Shown piece after piece: positions 1 through 11,473 of a stretch of 64,000 bases of DNA. Origin of the DNA: Chrysogorgia sp. JL179-B06 (lineage: Eukaryota; Cnidaria; Anthozoa; Scleralcyonacea; Chrysogorgiidae); the NCBI GenBank assembly GCA_035772405.1, contig JAYKKM010000339.1, positions 1,719,501 through 1,783,500 of the forward strand, in the 5' to 3' direction. The notes under the pieces were generated by a model that worked only from the letters and a program-made list of their open reading frames with translations, ran no database searches and was not told the DNA's origin. The translations under genes and the position numbers were made by a program. Positions within the stretch are counted from its first letter, which is position 1. Each line of letters opens with the position of its first letter.

Positions 1-1338
1 TTGTAGCAGCAACGATCCCCTACAGCTGTCTACTTGCTTCTTGCATTGTTATTATGAGGAAAAAATGGAAATTTGTGAGCAAATATTTGTTATCACATTC
101 GCTTTTGCTGGCCAATAATATGTTCTCGCTGTCATGTTCCTGCCAACTGTGATACACGGCGACACCATATAACTTGAGTGTTTTTCAGTTGACGTGTGAA
201 TAAAATTGCTGCATAAATCATTATATTTAAAACAGCCAATGATCTTCATTATGCGTGCTTGTAAACGGCAAAACATATGGTGTTTAAATTTCTATTACGA
301 GCCACCGACAGGCAGAAATTGGCTCGAAAAAAATGGATAGTTTTATTGAAGGGATTTAGTTCTAGAGTATGCGGAAGAAACTCAACGAAATTAGCATCTT
401 GTTATTCGAGTTAAGCACGATTATGTAATTGAAATATTTCGGTTTATTCTCAAATCATATTGTGTAACTGGCTTGAAAGTTGACAAGATGTGTTAGTTTA
501 CTTCATTTGTATAATGAGTTGTGCAGAATAATAAAGGGCTAACGAACGAATCGTTATCACGTATGCAAACGTATTATAAATTAAATACAGCCATCGTCGA
601 ATTACCACCTGTAAAACGCTGGCTGATATAAATACAATTATAATTCAGTCAATCAGCATATAGACAGTCAATCAGCATATACTCAAAAACATATGTATAT
701 ATATATATATAGCCTTGAAGTTGCATTTTTCGCAACTGGTCCCGGTTTGGTCTCAAAATGTATGTATTCCAACACTCGAAATTTTCCTTCACCATGGATC
801 CTTTCGCTATATATATATATATATACACTCTGACATCTGCCTTAACTGATAGCTGGTTAAGATCATTTGAGCAGTGCAAAACATATTAATAGCTCTATTT
901 GTTTTGCTCTCGGCGCCAATCGACCAATCACGGCATGAGGTAGGGGTCACGTGGAGTTGAAATTAAACAAGCCCTGCAGTCGGCAAAACATCGAACTGTA
1001 TTTCACTGTATTGATAAAATAGTGAGATATTTTCTGCTAGCTGCCTTATCCCTGGTTTTCATACAGTCACTGATCGCAAATGCAACCCCAAGGCCTTTGA
1101 TGACAATTGAAATTACGCCTCCGCGAGTCCCTCGGAAATTCCAGTGCCTTCCGTGGGGGCGGCACTCTGACAACTGAGCCATGACGTAGGCCGTTGCTGA
1201 GGGATCGGTAGTGTGCATGGGTCGTGAAAGTTGTGTGTCAGCTCCATCTAGTCATAACGATCGTATGACTGTCGCATGATTTAATATAATACCAATCGTA
1301 GCCACAAAAAGAAACGGGTGTAATGTAGCTAGTTAATT
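1..1338. other. Non-coding, mostly unassigned sequence
   Basis: No gene recognised. It contains two short TA microsatellites (about 692-711 and 809-826) and, between them, a SINE tail fragment listed separately. The remainder is AT-rich with no coding signal I would defend. Confidence 0.5.
711..793 (+). mobile_element. Tail fragment of tRNA-Ala-like SINE
   Basis: The sequence starting GCCTTGAAGTTGCATTTTTC and running to ATTTTCCTT matches the 3' body of the SINE at 41238-41403. The tRNA-like head is missing and TA repeats flank both ends. Confidence 0.7.
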
Positions 1339-1347
1339 ACGTCATAG

Positions 1348-1831
1348 CAACCTCGTTCCCAGGGCATTTTGCCTCCACAGCGGAAGGTCGGCGAAAATGG
1401 CCCTGGCTGGTCCATTCTATAATCCGTTTGACTTGTCATAAAACCAATTAATTCAGCCGAGTATAATTTATTCATCTAAATCTGAATGCTGTCTTCAAAT
1501 TTTACAGCAAATTAAGAGTGATAGCTTTCGCTAAATTGGATATATGCTTCTTCGTACCTTTTGTAAGAGATAACCATGGATGTATGGTGGATTATTAAGC
1601 TTTTTAGCTGCAATTTATGCCGACGAATGCTGACATGAACAACTCTGAAGAGCATTGAACATTTCTCAATTATTCAGGTCAACAAAGTAGACAAAGGAAA
1701 TGGAACAAAGACAACAAATATTATCATATCTAAACACCCAGAAATTATGGGTGTCATGTGACCAGCCGATCCCAGGGCCATTTTCGCCGATCTTCCACCG
1801 TGGAGGCAGAATGCCCTGGGTTACGAGGTTG
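1348..1831. mobile_element. Fold-back DNA element, 9 bp target duplication (copy 1)
   Basis: Terminal inverted repeats of about 60 bp begin CAACCTCGTTCCCAGGGCAT and end with the complement. The element is flanked by an exact 9 bp duplication ACGTCATAG (1339-1347 and 1832-1840). It has no coding capacity. A second copy in the opposite sense lies at 18853-19349. A 9 bp duplication with long terminal repeats fits Mutator-like non-autonomous elements; the superfamily is inference. Confidence 0.85.
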
Positions 1832-1899
1832 ACGTCATAGCTGATACAAGTCTGGACATGATCATGTGTTAGGTAGGTGCAGTCGAATCAAGACAATAA

Positions 1900-2570
1900 A
1901 GACAAGTCAAGTTTTAAAACATATTTACTAACGTTTCGTTGCGACATCTTCATAGTAATAATTACAGGTGTGAAAACTATATATATATAAATCTATATTT
2001 ACAAAAGAGAATAATTAATTAGACGGCGAACCAATGAGGTAACAAGGTGACAAACAGAAGGTGATATAAATAACAGCACACCGAGTTAAAATAGAGAAAG
2101 TGGTATGGAAGAGATGTTCTCATTGAGAGACGGTTTGAATTTAGAAATCAGTAAACTCTCTCGAATGAGGAGTTCAAAGTTGGAAGAACTAGAAGAAGAA
2201 ATAATAGAGAAGTCATCAGGAGTAATATATAGTGTGATGGGTAAAATGAGTATGAGACTGGATAGCAGAAAGGGAAGTGGTTACTCGTTTCTTTCCGGTC
2301 AAAGGCGATACCTCCATGTGTTGTGAGGTTCGCCGTATGTAAATGTCGTCGCGTTTGGCCCAGATACAATGCACCACAGCATTGACACGTGTATTTATAG
2401 ACAACACGCGATCTCATCAACATAGGGATCCGATCTTTGAAGGGAAAGAAACTAGACAACCTTCGTCCTGATTGAAAAATAAAACGCAAAGAGATTTGTT
2501 GGGAAGACTTGCGAACATAACTTACTAAGATTCGTTGAATGTGGGAGAGCTCGGAGTAAACAGACGACAC
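1900..2570 (-). mobile_element. Penelope-like element 3' fragment (GIY-YIG region)
   Basis: On the minus strand the frame encodes FPFKDRIPMLMRSRVVYKYTC then CGALYLGQTRRHLH, the linker and GIY-YIG endonuclease start typical of Penelope-like elements, continuing after a frameshift as TSQHMEVSPLTGKKRV. Downstream (about 1930) is a GATGTCGCAACGAAACG-type tail. The element is broken and truncated. Confidence 0.75.
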
Positions 2571-2680
2571 GTCACACGTGGACGATCGTCAAGCTCATAT
2601 GACATATCCTCAGAAAAATGATTCTGAGTCCCGTACAGGAATCGAACCACATGGGCATGTCCATCTCTGTCACTGATTTA
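2535..2680 (-). mobile_element. SINE fragment related to the 62.1-62.7 kb SINE
   Basis: The stretch from GTTGAATGTGGGAGAGCTCG to CCCGTACAGGAATCGAACC matches the copy at 62310-62410. It retains a B-box-like GGTTCGATTCC (complement). Confidence 0.6.
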
Positions 2681-3052
2681 TTATTTTTATTAATTAATTT
2701 TTTATTTATTTTCTAAATATGTGAGAATGCTAGAAATCGCCATTGTTATGTACTAAAAATCGTCATTATTGTGTCTCAAGTATGCTGAATGTGTGAGAGT
2801 GCGAGAAATCGCCATTATTGTGTACTCTCGTCCGCTGGCGAACCTGTAACCTTCTGATTGCCGGTAAGATTGTTGTGTCGCAACTTCTCACGCCTTCCAT
2901 GATAGTTATCGATATGTTTCCATAATGAGAAATTATTATCAACATTTTCACGTCACCCGGGGCATCCCGGTGTACCAGGATAATGTCTATATAAGAAGTC
3001 AACAATTCTAACCACTTTAAAGGATATGTAACAATCATTACCGACTTGATGT

Positions 3053-3790
3053 TGTTGTCAGAGCCTGGGAAAATATTCATAATGATATTGCATAGCTCTG
3101 CACACAACCTAACCCTAACCTAACCAAAAATAAAGACGAGACAAAAACACCAAGGTCCTTCAAATCAAATTGAACAGGTTAAATCAGGTATCATTCGACG
3201 AACATATAGATAAACTATTAAGCGGAAAATTAACTCAGCGCATCGGCCTACTCAAGAAGTTAAACAAACTATCTTCCTGTAAAAGAACGAACTCCAGCGC
3301 GTACTATAATGCCACAGTTAAGTCGATAATGATGTTGTTGTTGTCAGAGCTTGGGAAAATATTCATAATGATATTGCATAGCTCTGCACACAACCTAACC
3401 GTAGCTAACCCTAACCTAACCAAAAATAACGACGAGACAAAAACACCAAGGTACTTCAAATCAAATTGAACAGGTTAAATCAGGTATCATTCGACGAACA
3501 TATAGATAAAATTAAGCGGGAAATTAGCTCAGGCCTACTCAAGAAGTTAAAAAAACTATCTTACTGTAAAAGAACGAACTGTAGCGCGTACTATAATGCC
3601 ACAGTTAAGTCGATAATGATGTTCGGAAGTAATGTCTGCAGTCCAATACGTCTAAAGAGAATCTCGAACGGATATCCAAGTTGAAAAAACGTGCCGCCCG
3701 TATCAGTTTAGGAGCTTCAACAAGAGCCATGAAGTGCCACACTATTTAAAAAGCTAGAGTGGATACCATTTATTGAAGAGGTCAAGATTA
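3053..3790 (+). mobile_element. Non-LTR retrotransposon RT fragment, internally duplicated
   Basis: A 296 bp unit occurs twice in tandem (about 3053-3348 and 3349-3645). Both encode VSFDEHIDK, GLLKKLNKLS and YYNATVKSIMM, the 3' part of a non-LTR reverse transcriptase. After the second copy a related frame continues (KKRAARISLGAS) before decaying. Relatives lie at 12960-14150. Confidence 0.7.
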
Positions 3791-4540
3791 GGAAAGCAGC
3801 CGAGTCTGCTATAACCGTTTGAATACAAACTGTCCTCCATATATTAACAATCTTCAACGGACTAATTCTTAATAACAACCACACAGTAAAAGGAAAAAGG
3901 AGGGAGGAGCGAAGATTTTGAATGCACTTTACGTACTAAGGCTCCCTTGACAGGCGCCAACCAGAACAAAATGGCGTCCTTCCATTTACCAAAAATACGA
4001 TAAACAAAGCCAAATTTCTCTAAAACTAAAACGATTAGAAGAAAACTAATACCCATTCTCATGTAAGGCGACAAAGAACTTTCATTTAAGCAACACTTGT
4101 TTTGAAGGTGGAGCGTCGTTTAAGACATATTCTAAAGAAGAATTGCATGGAGACGATTTTTTCGTTGTATAAGCACTTTAACAAAAAATATAAACATAGT
4201 CAACTAGAGGAATAAAACAGTAGTCGAGCTTTCATTTCATTCTAATGAAGGATACTCGAAACGCCTATGTTTCATTCCTAAGTTTTAGTTCATCATCTTT
4301 CTCGTTTATAACTTAACTCAATTTGTGTTACACGTATTCATAAAATCTGAAAGTATTTCACCTAAACAAAATGAACATTATTGTGAACAATATGTTATCA
4401 TTATTTACAAGATACCTGCTTATCAGGATAGTTATTATCAAAATGCTAGTCAGTGTAATGATATTAGAAAATGGTTCACTGTTACATGTATTCATAAAGT
4501 CTAAAGTCGCGTTTACACAGGCGATTTTTGCTGCAATTTT

Positions 4541-5182
4541 TCCATATGGACTTATAGTACGTATTCCATATAAGGTCATAACGGACGGGACTGGGAAGAG
4601 CAAATACGTTGCCCTAACGAGCATAATATACGTTGCCCTAACGAGCAAATACATTGCCCTCGTACCAGCCCACTGGATGCGGATACGTAACACGTTACGA
4701 TATGTTCGATTATCCGCTCTTTCTAAGAAAATTACGTTCGCTCGCCGGATAAGCTGTACGCATATTGTAAACAGATAATTTACCTTTGTTTTAATATATA
4801 TTGTAGCTTTGGGAGTTGATTATTTCTCAAGAAAACGTTCGTCGAAGACAGCCGAAAGTTCGTTTACAAGATGGTATCCGTAATACGAAAATTATATTTT
4901 TGGGCATGTTCGATTACCCGCTTTCAAAGAGAACTAAGTCAGCTACCAGGATAAGCTGTATCTATGTTGTAAATAGATCATTTAACTTTAAAAGAATAAT
5001 ATTCTATAGCTTTGTGGGAGGGTTAGGACCTTTGTTGTTTTGGGGTCGGTTACAATCTAATTAACTTGGATGCTGGTACGAGGGCAATGTATTTGCTCGT
5101 CAGGGCAACGTATATGCTCGTTGCTCTTCCCAGTCCCGTCCGTTATGACCTTATATGGAATACATACTATAAGTACCTATCA
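4541..5182. mobile_element. TIR element, copy 1 of a near-identical pair
   Basis: Inverted ends read ATGGACTTATAGTACGTATT and its near complement. It is nearly identical over most of its length to 30045-30634. Internal duplications include a CGTTGCCCTAACGAGCAAATA motif. Both copies have an 82-codon open frame from a TTG, which I do not regard as a gene. Confidence 0.75.
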
Positions 5183-5293
5183 ATTTTTCTGACCCTGACG
5201 TATGTGATATAGTGGATGACTTATTAAAGTATTGGACGCATAGATCTGCACAAATGGTTCATTAAAAAGAGAAAAATCGCAGCAAAAATCACT

Positions 5294-5750
5294 GGCAACA
5301 AAAATTAAGTTTGTCTAATATGAAAGAACTCGTAAAATGATAGAGTAACACCTTTTACAACTTTTCCGTATTTTACTTCGTTTTTGAAATATTTCAGTTT
5401 GTTTGATATGTAAATGAGATGGTCTCTGACGTCAGGTGTTGGGTAGAGAATTTTCACACATTAAAATATTAGTTCCATCTTCAAGTTTGTTCCACAAATT
5501 TACTTGAAAATGTGCGTATAATAACTCCTCACGATAACGAACGTTGTAAACTTAGCAATCACTGAGATATAAGACATTTTTAATGTGTGAAAATTCTCTA
5601 CTCTGCACCTGACGTCAGAGACCATCTCATTTACATATCAAACAAACTGAGATATTTCAAAAACGAAGTAAAATACGGAAAAGTTGTAAAAGGTGTTACT
5701 CTATCATTTTACGAGTTCTTTCATATTAGACAAACTTAATTTTTGTTGCC
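5294..5750. mobile_element. Long-TIR fold-back MITE
   Basis: Two arms of about 190 bp are inverted copies: GGCAACAAAAATTAAGTTTG at the left and its complement at the right, each carrying a TGACGTCA palindrome (near 5436 and 5610). It has no coding capacity. A close copy is at 33007-33460. Confidence 0.8.
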
Positions 5751-6970
5751 AATGTCTTTTAAAAGTCCTTAAATTCTAAAGAAAGTGAACATTATTTACA
5801 AGAAAATGAAGAATCAATTGTTGAATCAATTTGTCAAAGTCACCTTTGTAATTATACACCATAATAATTATCCCATCCTCCTAAAGCCACTTTAATAATT
5901 ATCCTATTATCCTAATTATCCTATAAGGATAATCATTACCCAAGTGCTAATCAGTGTAATGATATTAGAAAATGGTCAAATGCACTCGGGAAATCAGCGC
6001 TAAAAATCACAATGCTCTGTATCTCATAGTTACAGATTACTATAATTATCTAAGTTAGTCATTGGTATTCCCTATTCAGGGAATAATAATGTTTTTAGAC
6101 AATGGAAAACAATAGGCTATTTTAGGGAGCAGTCATTATTTATGGTCGAGGTGGGGGCTGAAGAGAAATAGATTTGGTGCTCGAAAACATTTTACCCAAC
6201 CAAATATAAGATCAGAAATTTAACCGCGCCAACCATTTATGGGTAAAGAAAATCTTTTACCCAACCCAAGAAGAAAAAGTTAGATAAAGCCCATTCATGG
6301 CATATTGTCGAACAAACTCAAATAGATATACAGACAGATCCTACTGTAACTTTCAGATTATTATCTCCCTATACAGAGCAGGAATCCAAGGAAAACAAGG
6401 AGAGGAATACAATAACAAAAGCTAATGTGTAATGATGACTAAGGAGAAGTAATGATGAGATTCCAATTTTAAATGTGTATGAACTATTTCTTTATGTAAA
6501 TATATAGTCATGAAAATTTGCTACCCAACCCTTCAGAGAAGTGATTTATTTTATTTTATTTAGGTCTTATAGTGTTTTCGGTTACCCAACCATTTTCTCT
6601 TCGGCCCCCATCACCGCGGCGATAAATAATGATCGGTCCCTCAGTATACCCTATATAGTGAATCTAATGAATTCACTGAAGTCAAGTCAAATCCCCCGCA
6701 CTGCTCCGCGCTGTGCGTTCATAACAGAGGCTACACGTCTGACTATTAACTATAGCCTGATATACTAGCTACAATGACTGTGTTGGTTTTTTAAAAACAA
6801 CCACAGCTATCTCAAACTACCACCGGGAATGACACTTTATTTCTTTAGCCTTTCGCGTTTTTAATACTTGACAGCTTTCTGCGATCTATAATATTTATAA
6901 GAAAGTAAAAATACTATTTTAGTGGTGAACATTCGCATGAGAAATTTGATGGTACGCACGAACACATATT
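5751..6970. other. Unassigned non-coding stretch
   Basis: No gene and no clear full element. It includes short direct repeats of CCTAATTATCCTATTAT type near 5880-5940. Confidence 0.4.
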
Positions 6971-6971
6971 T

Positions 6972-7335
6972 AAACTTCACTCATCATCTGAGTCTATGTA
7001 GCTCAATAGTTAGAGCATCTCACTAGTCATCAGAAGGTTACAGGTTGTACACATATGTAACCTTCACTCATCATCTTAGTTCGTGTAGCTCAATAGTTAG
7101 AGCATCTCACTAGTCATCAGAAGGTTACAGGTTGTACACATATGTAACATTCACTCATCATCTTAGTCCATGTAGCTCAATAGTTAGAGCATCTCACTAG
7201 TCATCAGAAGGTCACAGGTTGTACACATATGTAACATTCACTCATCATCTGAGTCTATGTAGCTCAATAGTTAGAGCATCTCACTAGTCATCAAAGAGTT
7301 ATCGGTTCTATTACCATATAACTAAAATACTTTGC
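6972..7335 (+). repeat. tRNA-like 87 bp tandem array 1 (4 units)
   Basis: Four units with exact 87 bp spacing (TAGCTC at 6999, 7086, 7173, 7260). Each holds a pol III A-box-like TAGCTCAATAG, an anticodon-loop-like CTAGTCA and a T-arm-like GGTTACAGGTT, then a 14 bp spacer. The B box is degraded in most units. Confidence 0.85.
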
Positions 7336-7529
7336 TGACGCGTAAATATATCTTACCCGCGCCAATCTTTGATGAGTCCAAGCTTGGTAGTTGACGAACA
7401 CTGATACCAGAGTCAACTGTATCTGGTGTACCAGTACTAGGTAAACGTTTATCTGTAACAAAAATAAACTATGCCATTCTAGAGTTGGATTCCTAAATGA
7501 CGTCACACAATGACGTCACTATCGCCGCC

Positions 7530-7835
7530 TATCCCGGGTTTGCGTATTTTACATATTCGTAATCTTTGGGTTCTACCAAGAAGAAATGTAATATATCTTG
7601 TCGTTCGAAAATTTCATCTTCATGCTTTTTTCCCTGTTAAAGTTGATTTACTATTCACAGGAAATGACGTCAAAGCAGGTTTTCTTATATGCGGGTTTTC
7701 ACTGTATTTCTCTGCTAAATCAATGTGTGCTTTGACGTCATTTCCTGTGAATAGTAAATCACTTCAGGACAAGATATTTTACAATTCGTCTCAAGAGATT
7801 CCAAAGATCACAAATATGTAAAATACCCACTACTG
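7530..7835. mobile_element. MITE with CRE-bearing arms
   Basis: Inverted arms around 7650-7760 (TCACAGGAAATGACGTCAAAG and complement) and ends related to the elements at 36747, 39040 and 40078 (TTTTACATATTCGTAAT..TTGGG). Confidence 0.6.
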
Positions 7836-8062
7836 GTTGAGGATTTGAGTGAAAAAGTTGATAAAATCTTTACTATAGCGGTCAAGTACATCAACGTATC
7901 CGAAATGATGCCGTAAATTACGTCACACTCATTACCATTTCTGACAAACAAACCTTCATAGCACATCAACGCAAAGCTCAAATCATAAAATATTTTGGCA
8001 TTCAACTTTTCACTTCATGTAGCATCTATATCAGTAATATCGTATTTGGGGTCATGGGCACT
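7836..8062 (-). mobile_element. Half of a TTAA-type MITE
   Basis: Matches the right half of 63385-63841 and ends GGGGTCATGGGCACT followed by TTAA. The left half is missing where it abuts the preceding element. Confidence 0.7.
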
Positions 8063-8077
8063 TTAATATTTAACAAA

Positions 8078-8265
8078 TAGATTACATTTCTCCGTGCGTG
8101 TGTACTGTAATAGATGCACAGATGACGTCATAGCGTGTAAAGAACAAAAAAGTACGAAACGAGCCGCCGGGGCGAGTGCCGTGACTTTTGTTTTTTACAC
8201 GCTATGACGTCTTCTGTGCACCTATTACAGTACACACACACGGAAAAATGTAATCTGTTTGTTTT
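8078..8265. repeat. Long inverted repeat
   Basis: Arms of about 75 bp (AACAAATAGATTACATTTCTCCG and near complement) around a short centre. One arm carries TGACGTCA at about 8121. Confidence 0.75.
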
Positions 8266-9119
8266 AACATCAAATCTACTAAATTTTCCTAACTTTAACA
8301 TTCTTAAATCGTCAAGTGGGCATGGCTTTTGAAGAGAGTGGAATTACGGGGTAAAAAATCATCAACAAATGAAAATCATGTTTAATTACGTCATTAGTGA
8401 TCTATACAAATAGCGTGACCTGATTGGTAACGAAAGAAGCACAGCACTTCTGATTGGCAAATACTTCAAGCTGCTAGGTCACGACTCTGTGACGTCAACT
8501 GTCTATACTGTAATAACGCATAGTTTTTAGCCAATCAAATTGCTAGAAATACTAAAGTTGTTAACATAAGTACTCTGACTTAAGTATTTTTCAATACATT
8601 GAAGTTCTCTTATTTCTCCTTTTCATATTATATCCAGTTCTTTTGAGAACTTAGCAGCTTTCACATATTTATTCTTACCCAGGGGGGGGGGGGGTGACAT
8701 TGAGGAATAGGATGAAGGACTTGTGCTTACTTTTTTTAATGGAACTTCGTACGGGATGGTTTGGTATTGGAGATAAAACTGTTCGAGGTGATTGGACACG
8801 GATTATATCAAAACATCTGGGTAATTCTTGCTCGTCTTTGTTTACGGGAATTGCAACTGGTGAATTAGATCCTCCATCTTAACCAATGAAAAAGGTGCAC
8901 CAAGTTTTGTCAAAAATCATGAGGCGTGTACTTTTGAAAACTGTAGTGGTAGGTATGTTTGCATTCACATGCAAATGATTGCGTAATAAGTCACATTAGG
9001 TAGGGTTATGTCGAGAACTAAGGCCCGCTCGATCCAGGGGGGGTCCTGCCAAAAATGGAGTGGAAGATTATAATGAAAAATTACGGCTAAACAGCGACAT
9101 TACGTTTTTTAGTATAAGT

Positions 9120-9250
9120 TTAGTTTTTATTAGATTTATCACTCTTTTAGGTGAACGGAATACCCCTAACAGGCTAGAAGCCCAATTGATAGGGGTTCCG
9201 AGGGCCTACGATTTAAGGTCGTTATCCGAGAAGACCCGAAAGTCTTACCA
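9120..9250 (-). mobile_element. SINE body fragment
   Basis: Matches 61705-61835 closely (TCGGATAACGACCTTAAATC, CCGTTCACCTAAAAGAGTG on the minus strand). The tRNA-like head is absent. The body resembles a conserved SINE core seen in several invertebrates; this is from memory. Confidence 0.6.
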
Positions 9251-9599
9251 TTTGTTGGTAACATATATTTCATCGTCACATTTAGTCAGAACTAATTTAC
9301 ATGGGTCCTCGATAATCGATTCTCCTCGACCAGCCCCGGCCTCCTGCGAATCTGCGATTTATTGTGAAGAATCATTAATGTCCTTGGTGGGACATTGACC
9401 TTCAGTTGTAAGAGATGATTTACCGATTTGCCAACGTTAACTTATGTTAACTCGAGGAGGAAGGAATATATAGGTGTCTAGGTATTCACGATTGTTTAAC
9501 ATTGTACTGTATAGTGATAATATAGAAGTTATAGTTGAGCCTTCATGGCGCCTCCAAGACATGTATAAGGCCCCCAGTCTATCTCTGTTACGCGACTGA

Positions 9600-10142
9600 T
9601 TATATGTCATTGCTCGTGAGTGGTCTTTACGAAGAGAGACTCGTTTCTACAAAACTACAACCACTTTCTTACTGGCACGAGTATCACGACTTACTGTTCT
9701 TCTTTAAGGCTATCAATGGCATTGTACCTATTTCAAGCGATATCTTATCCGAACGTCTTGTTCCCTTAAGACTTACTAGATCCTCCGCAAATGTCAATGC
9801 AATCTCATTCCGTCAACGTAAATGTAAAACAACTACTTTCAATCGCTCATTTTTCATTAGAACAACAAGGACTTGGAACTCTCTCCCTGAATACTTAAGG
9901 CTAGATCATTTAAACTTTAAAACATTTAAGAAATTACTATTAGACTATTATAATTACCTCGAACTTGGAAAACTGTCTGCCTAAAGTGCAACACATCGCG
10001 AAGCCTCACTGAACCCATTGCTGTTATTAGTTATTATTTTATTTTTGTAAGGGCCCACTGTAATTGGTATTTAACTGTTGTGGTGACCCTGCTTCTTCTA
10101 TGTATTTTTAGAGGCGAAGCTAAATAAATAAAATAAATAAAT
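9600..10142 (+). mobile_element. Non-LTR retrotransposon 3' end
   Basis: The frame encodes YHDLLFFFKAINGIVPIS and later FFIRTTRTWNSLPEYLR, the C-terminal reverse-transcriptase ORF signature, ending at 9984. It is followed by a short 3' UTR and an AAATAAATAAA tail near 10120-10140. The 5' part is missing. Confidence 0.8.
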
Positions 10143-10585
10143 GCAGCTTTTCTGTAATCTGATTGCTTCCTGGTACAATGGTTTTGAAATCGACGTTGGG
10201 TAGACAAAATAAAGTAAATGTATAACGACGTCCGTCTGCCTGCCTGTCTAGACACATACCGATTTTTTTCAAAAATTCCTCTCCGCTTCTTGCTTCTATT
10301 GAGGGAAGCCTGTTCTTATGAGCAACACAGATAATTGGTGGTGGTAGTGTGTAATCTGAAGGAATAAGATTTTGATTCTCTGTATTTAGTAGATAAAAGA
10401 AGACGTTAATCGCGGGCAGATCAAGGAAAAGCTCTAGACGTTAATATTCTACTACTTCATACTCACATATAGGGTCTTTAGACCCTGGATCATCAGCAGG
10501 AGCTGCAGGCGATGTTGGTGCATAACTCTCATTACTGAAACCTAATAAGGTAGAATACATATTCTTAAGTATGTTGTATGAGAGT

Positions 10586-11450
10586 AAATAGTGAAGGTTA
10601 CATATGTGTACAACCTGTAACCTTCTGATGACTAGTGAGATGCTCTAACTATTGAGCTACATGGACTAAGATGATGAGTGAAGGTTACATATGTGTACAA
10701 CCTGTAACCTTCTGATGACTAGTGAGATGCTCTAACTATTGAGCTACATGGACTAAGATGATAAGTGAAAGTTACATATGTGTACAACCTGTAACCTTCT
10801 GATGACTAGTGAGATGCTCTAACTATTGAGCTACATGGACTAAGATGATGAGTGAAGGTTACATATGTGTACAACCTGTAACCTTCTGATGACTAGTGAG
10901 ATGCTTTAACTATTGAGCTGCATGGACTAAGATGACGAGTGAAGGTTACATAACCTGTAACCTTCTGATGACTAGTGAGATGCTCTAACTATTGAGCTAC
11001 ATGGACTAAGATGATGAGTGAAGGTTACATATGTATACAACCTGTAACCTTCTGATGATTAGTGAGATGCTCTAACTATTGAGCTACATGAACTAAGATG
11101 ATGAGTGAAGATTACATTTGTGTACAACCTGTAACCTTCTGATGACTAGTGAGATACTCTAACTATTGAGCTACATGAACTAAGATGATGAGTGGAGGTT
11201 ACATATGTGTACAACCTGTAACCTGATGACTAGTGAGATGCTCTAACTATTGAGCTACATGGACTAAGATGATGAGTGAAGATTACATATGTGTACAACC
11301 TGTAACCTTCTGATGACTAGTGAGATGCTCTAACTATTGAGCTACATGAACTTAGATGATGAGTGAAGGTTACATATGTGTACAACCTGTAACCTTACAT
11401 GGACTAAGATGATGAGTGGAGGTTACATATGTGTACAACCTGACATGATA
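10586..11450 (-). repeat. tRNA-like tandem array 2 (about 9 units plus fragment)
   Basis: The same unit as array 1 on the opposite strand, with about nine GAGCTAC boxes and some shortened units near 10945 and 11220. It ends 24 bp before the stop codon end of the ephrin-like gene (11474), so it probably lies in that gene's 3' UTR or immediate flank. It faces array 1, giving a large inverted pair about 3.3 kb apart. Confidence 0.85.
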
Positions 11451-11473
11451 TACAGGTATGAGTTACATGGAAT

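Noticed and set aside
3105..3425. CCCTAACCTAACC strings resembling telomere repeats
   Set aside because: Only two or three units, within a duplicated retroelement fragment; no array or chromosome-end context.
4816..5064. 82-residue protein conserved in two places (also 30275-30523)
   Set aside because: Starts at TTG, lies inside a transposon, and similarity is explained by recent duplication of the element.
6972..7335. Four functional tRNA genes
   Set aside because: The T-arm/B box is degraded (GGTTGTACAC instead of GGTTCGANTCC), the acceptor stem does not pair well, and units are tandem; tRNA-like repeat is the better call.
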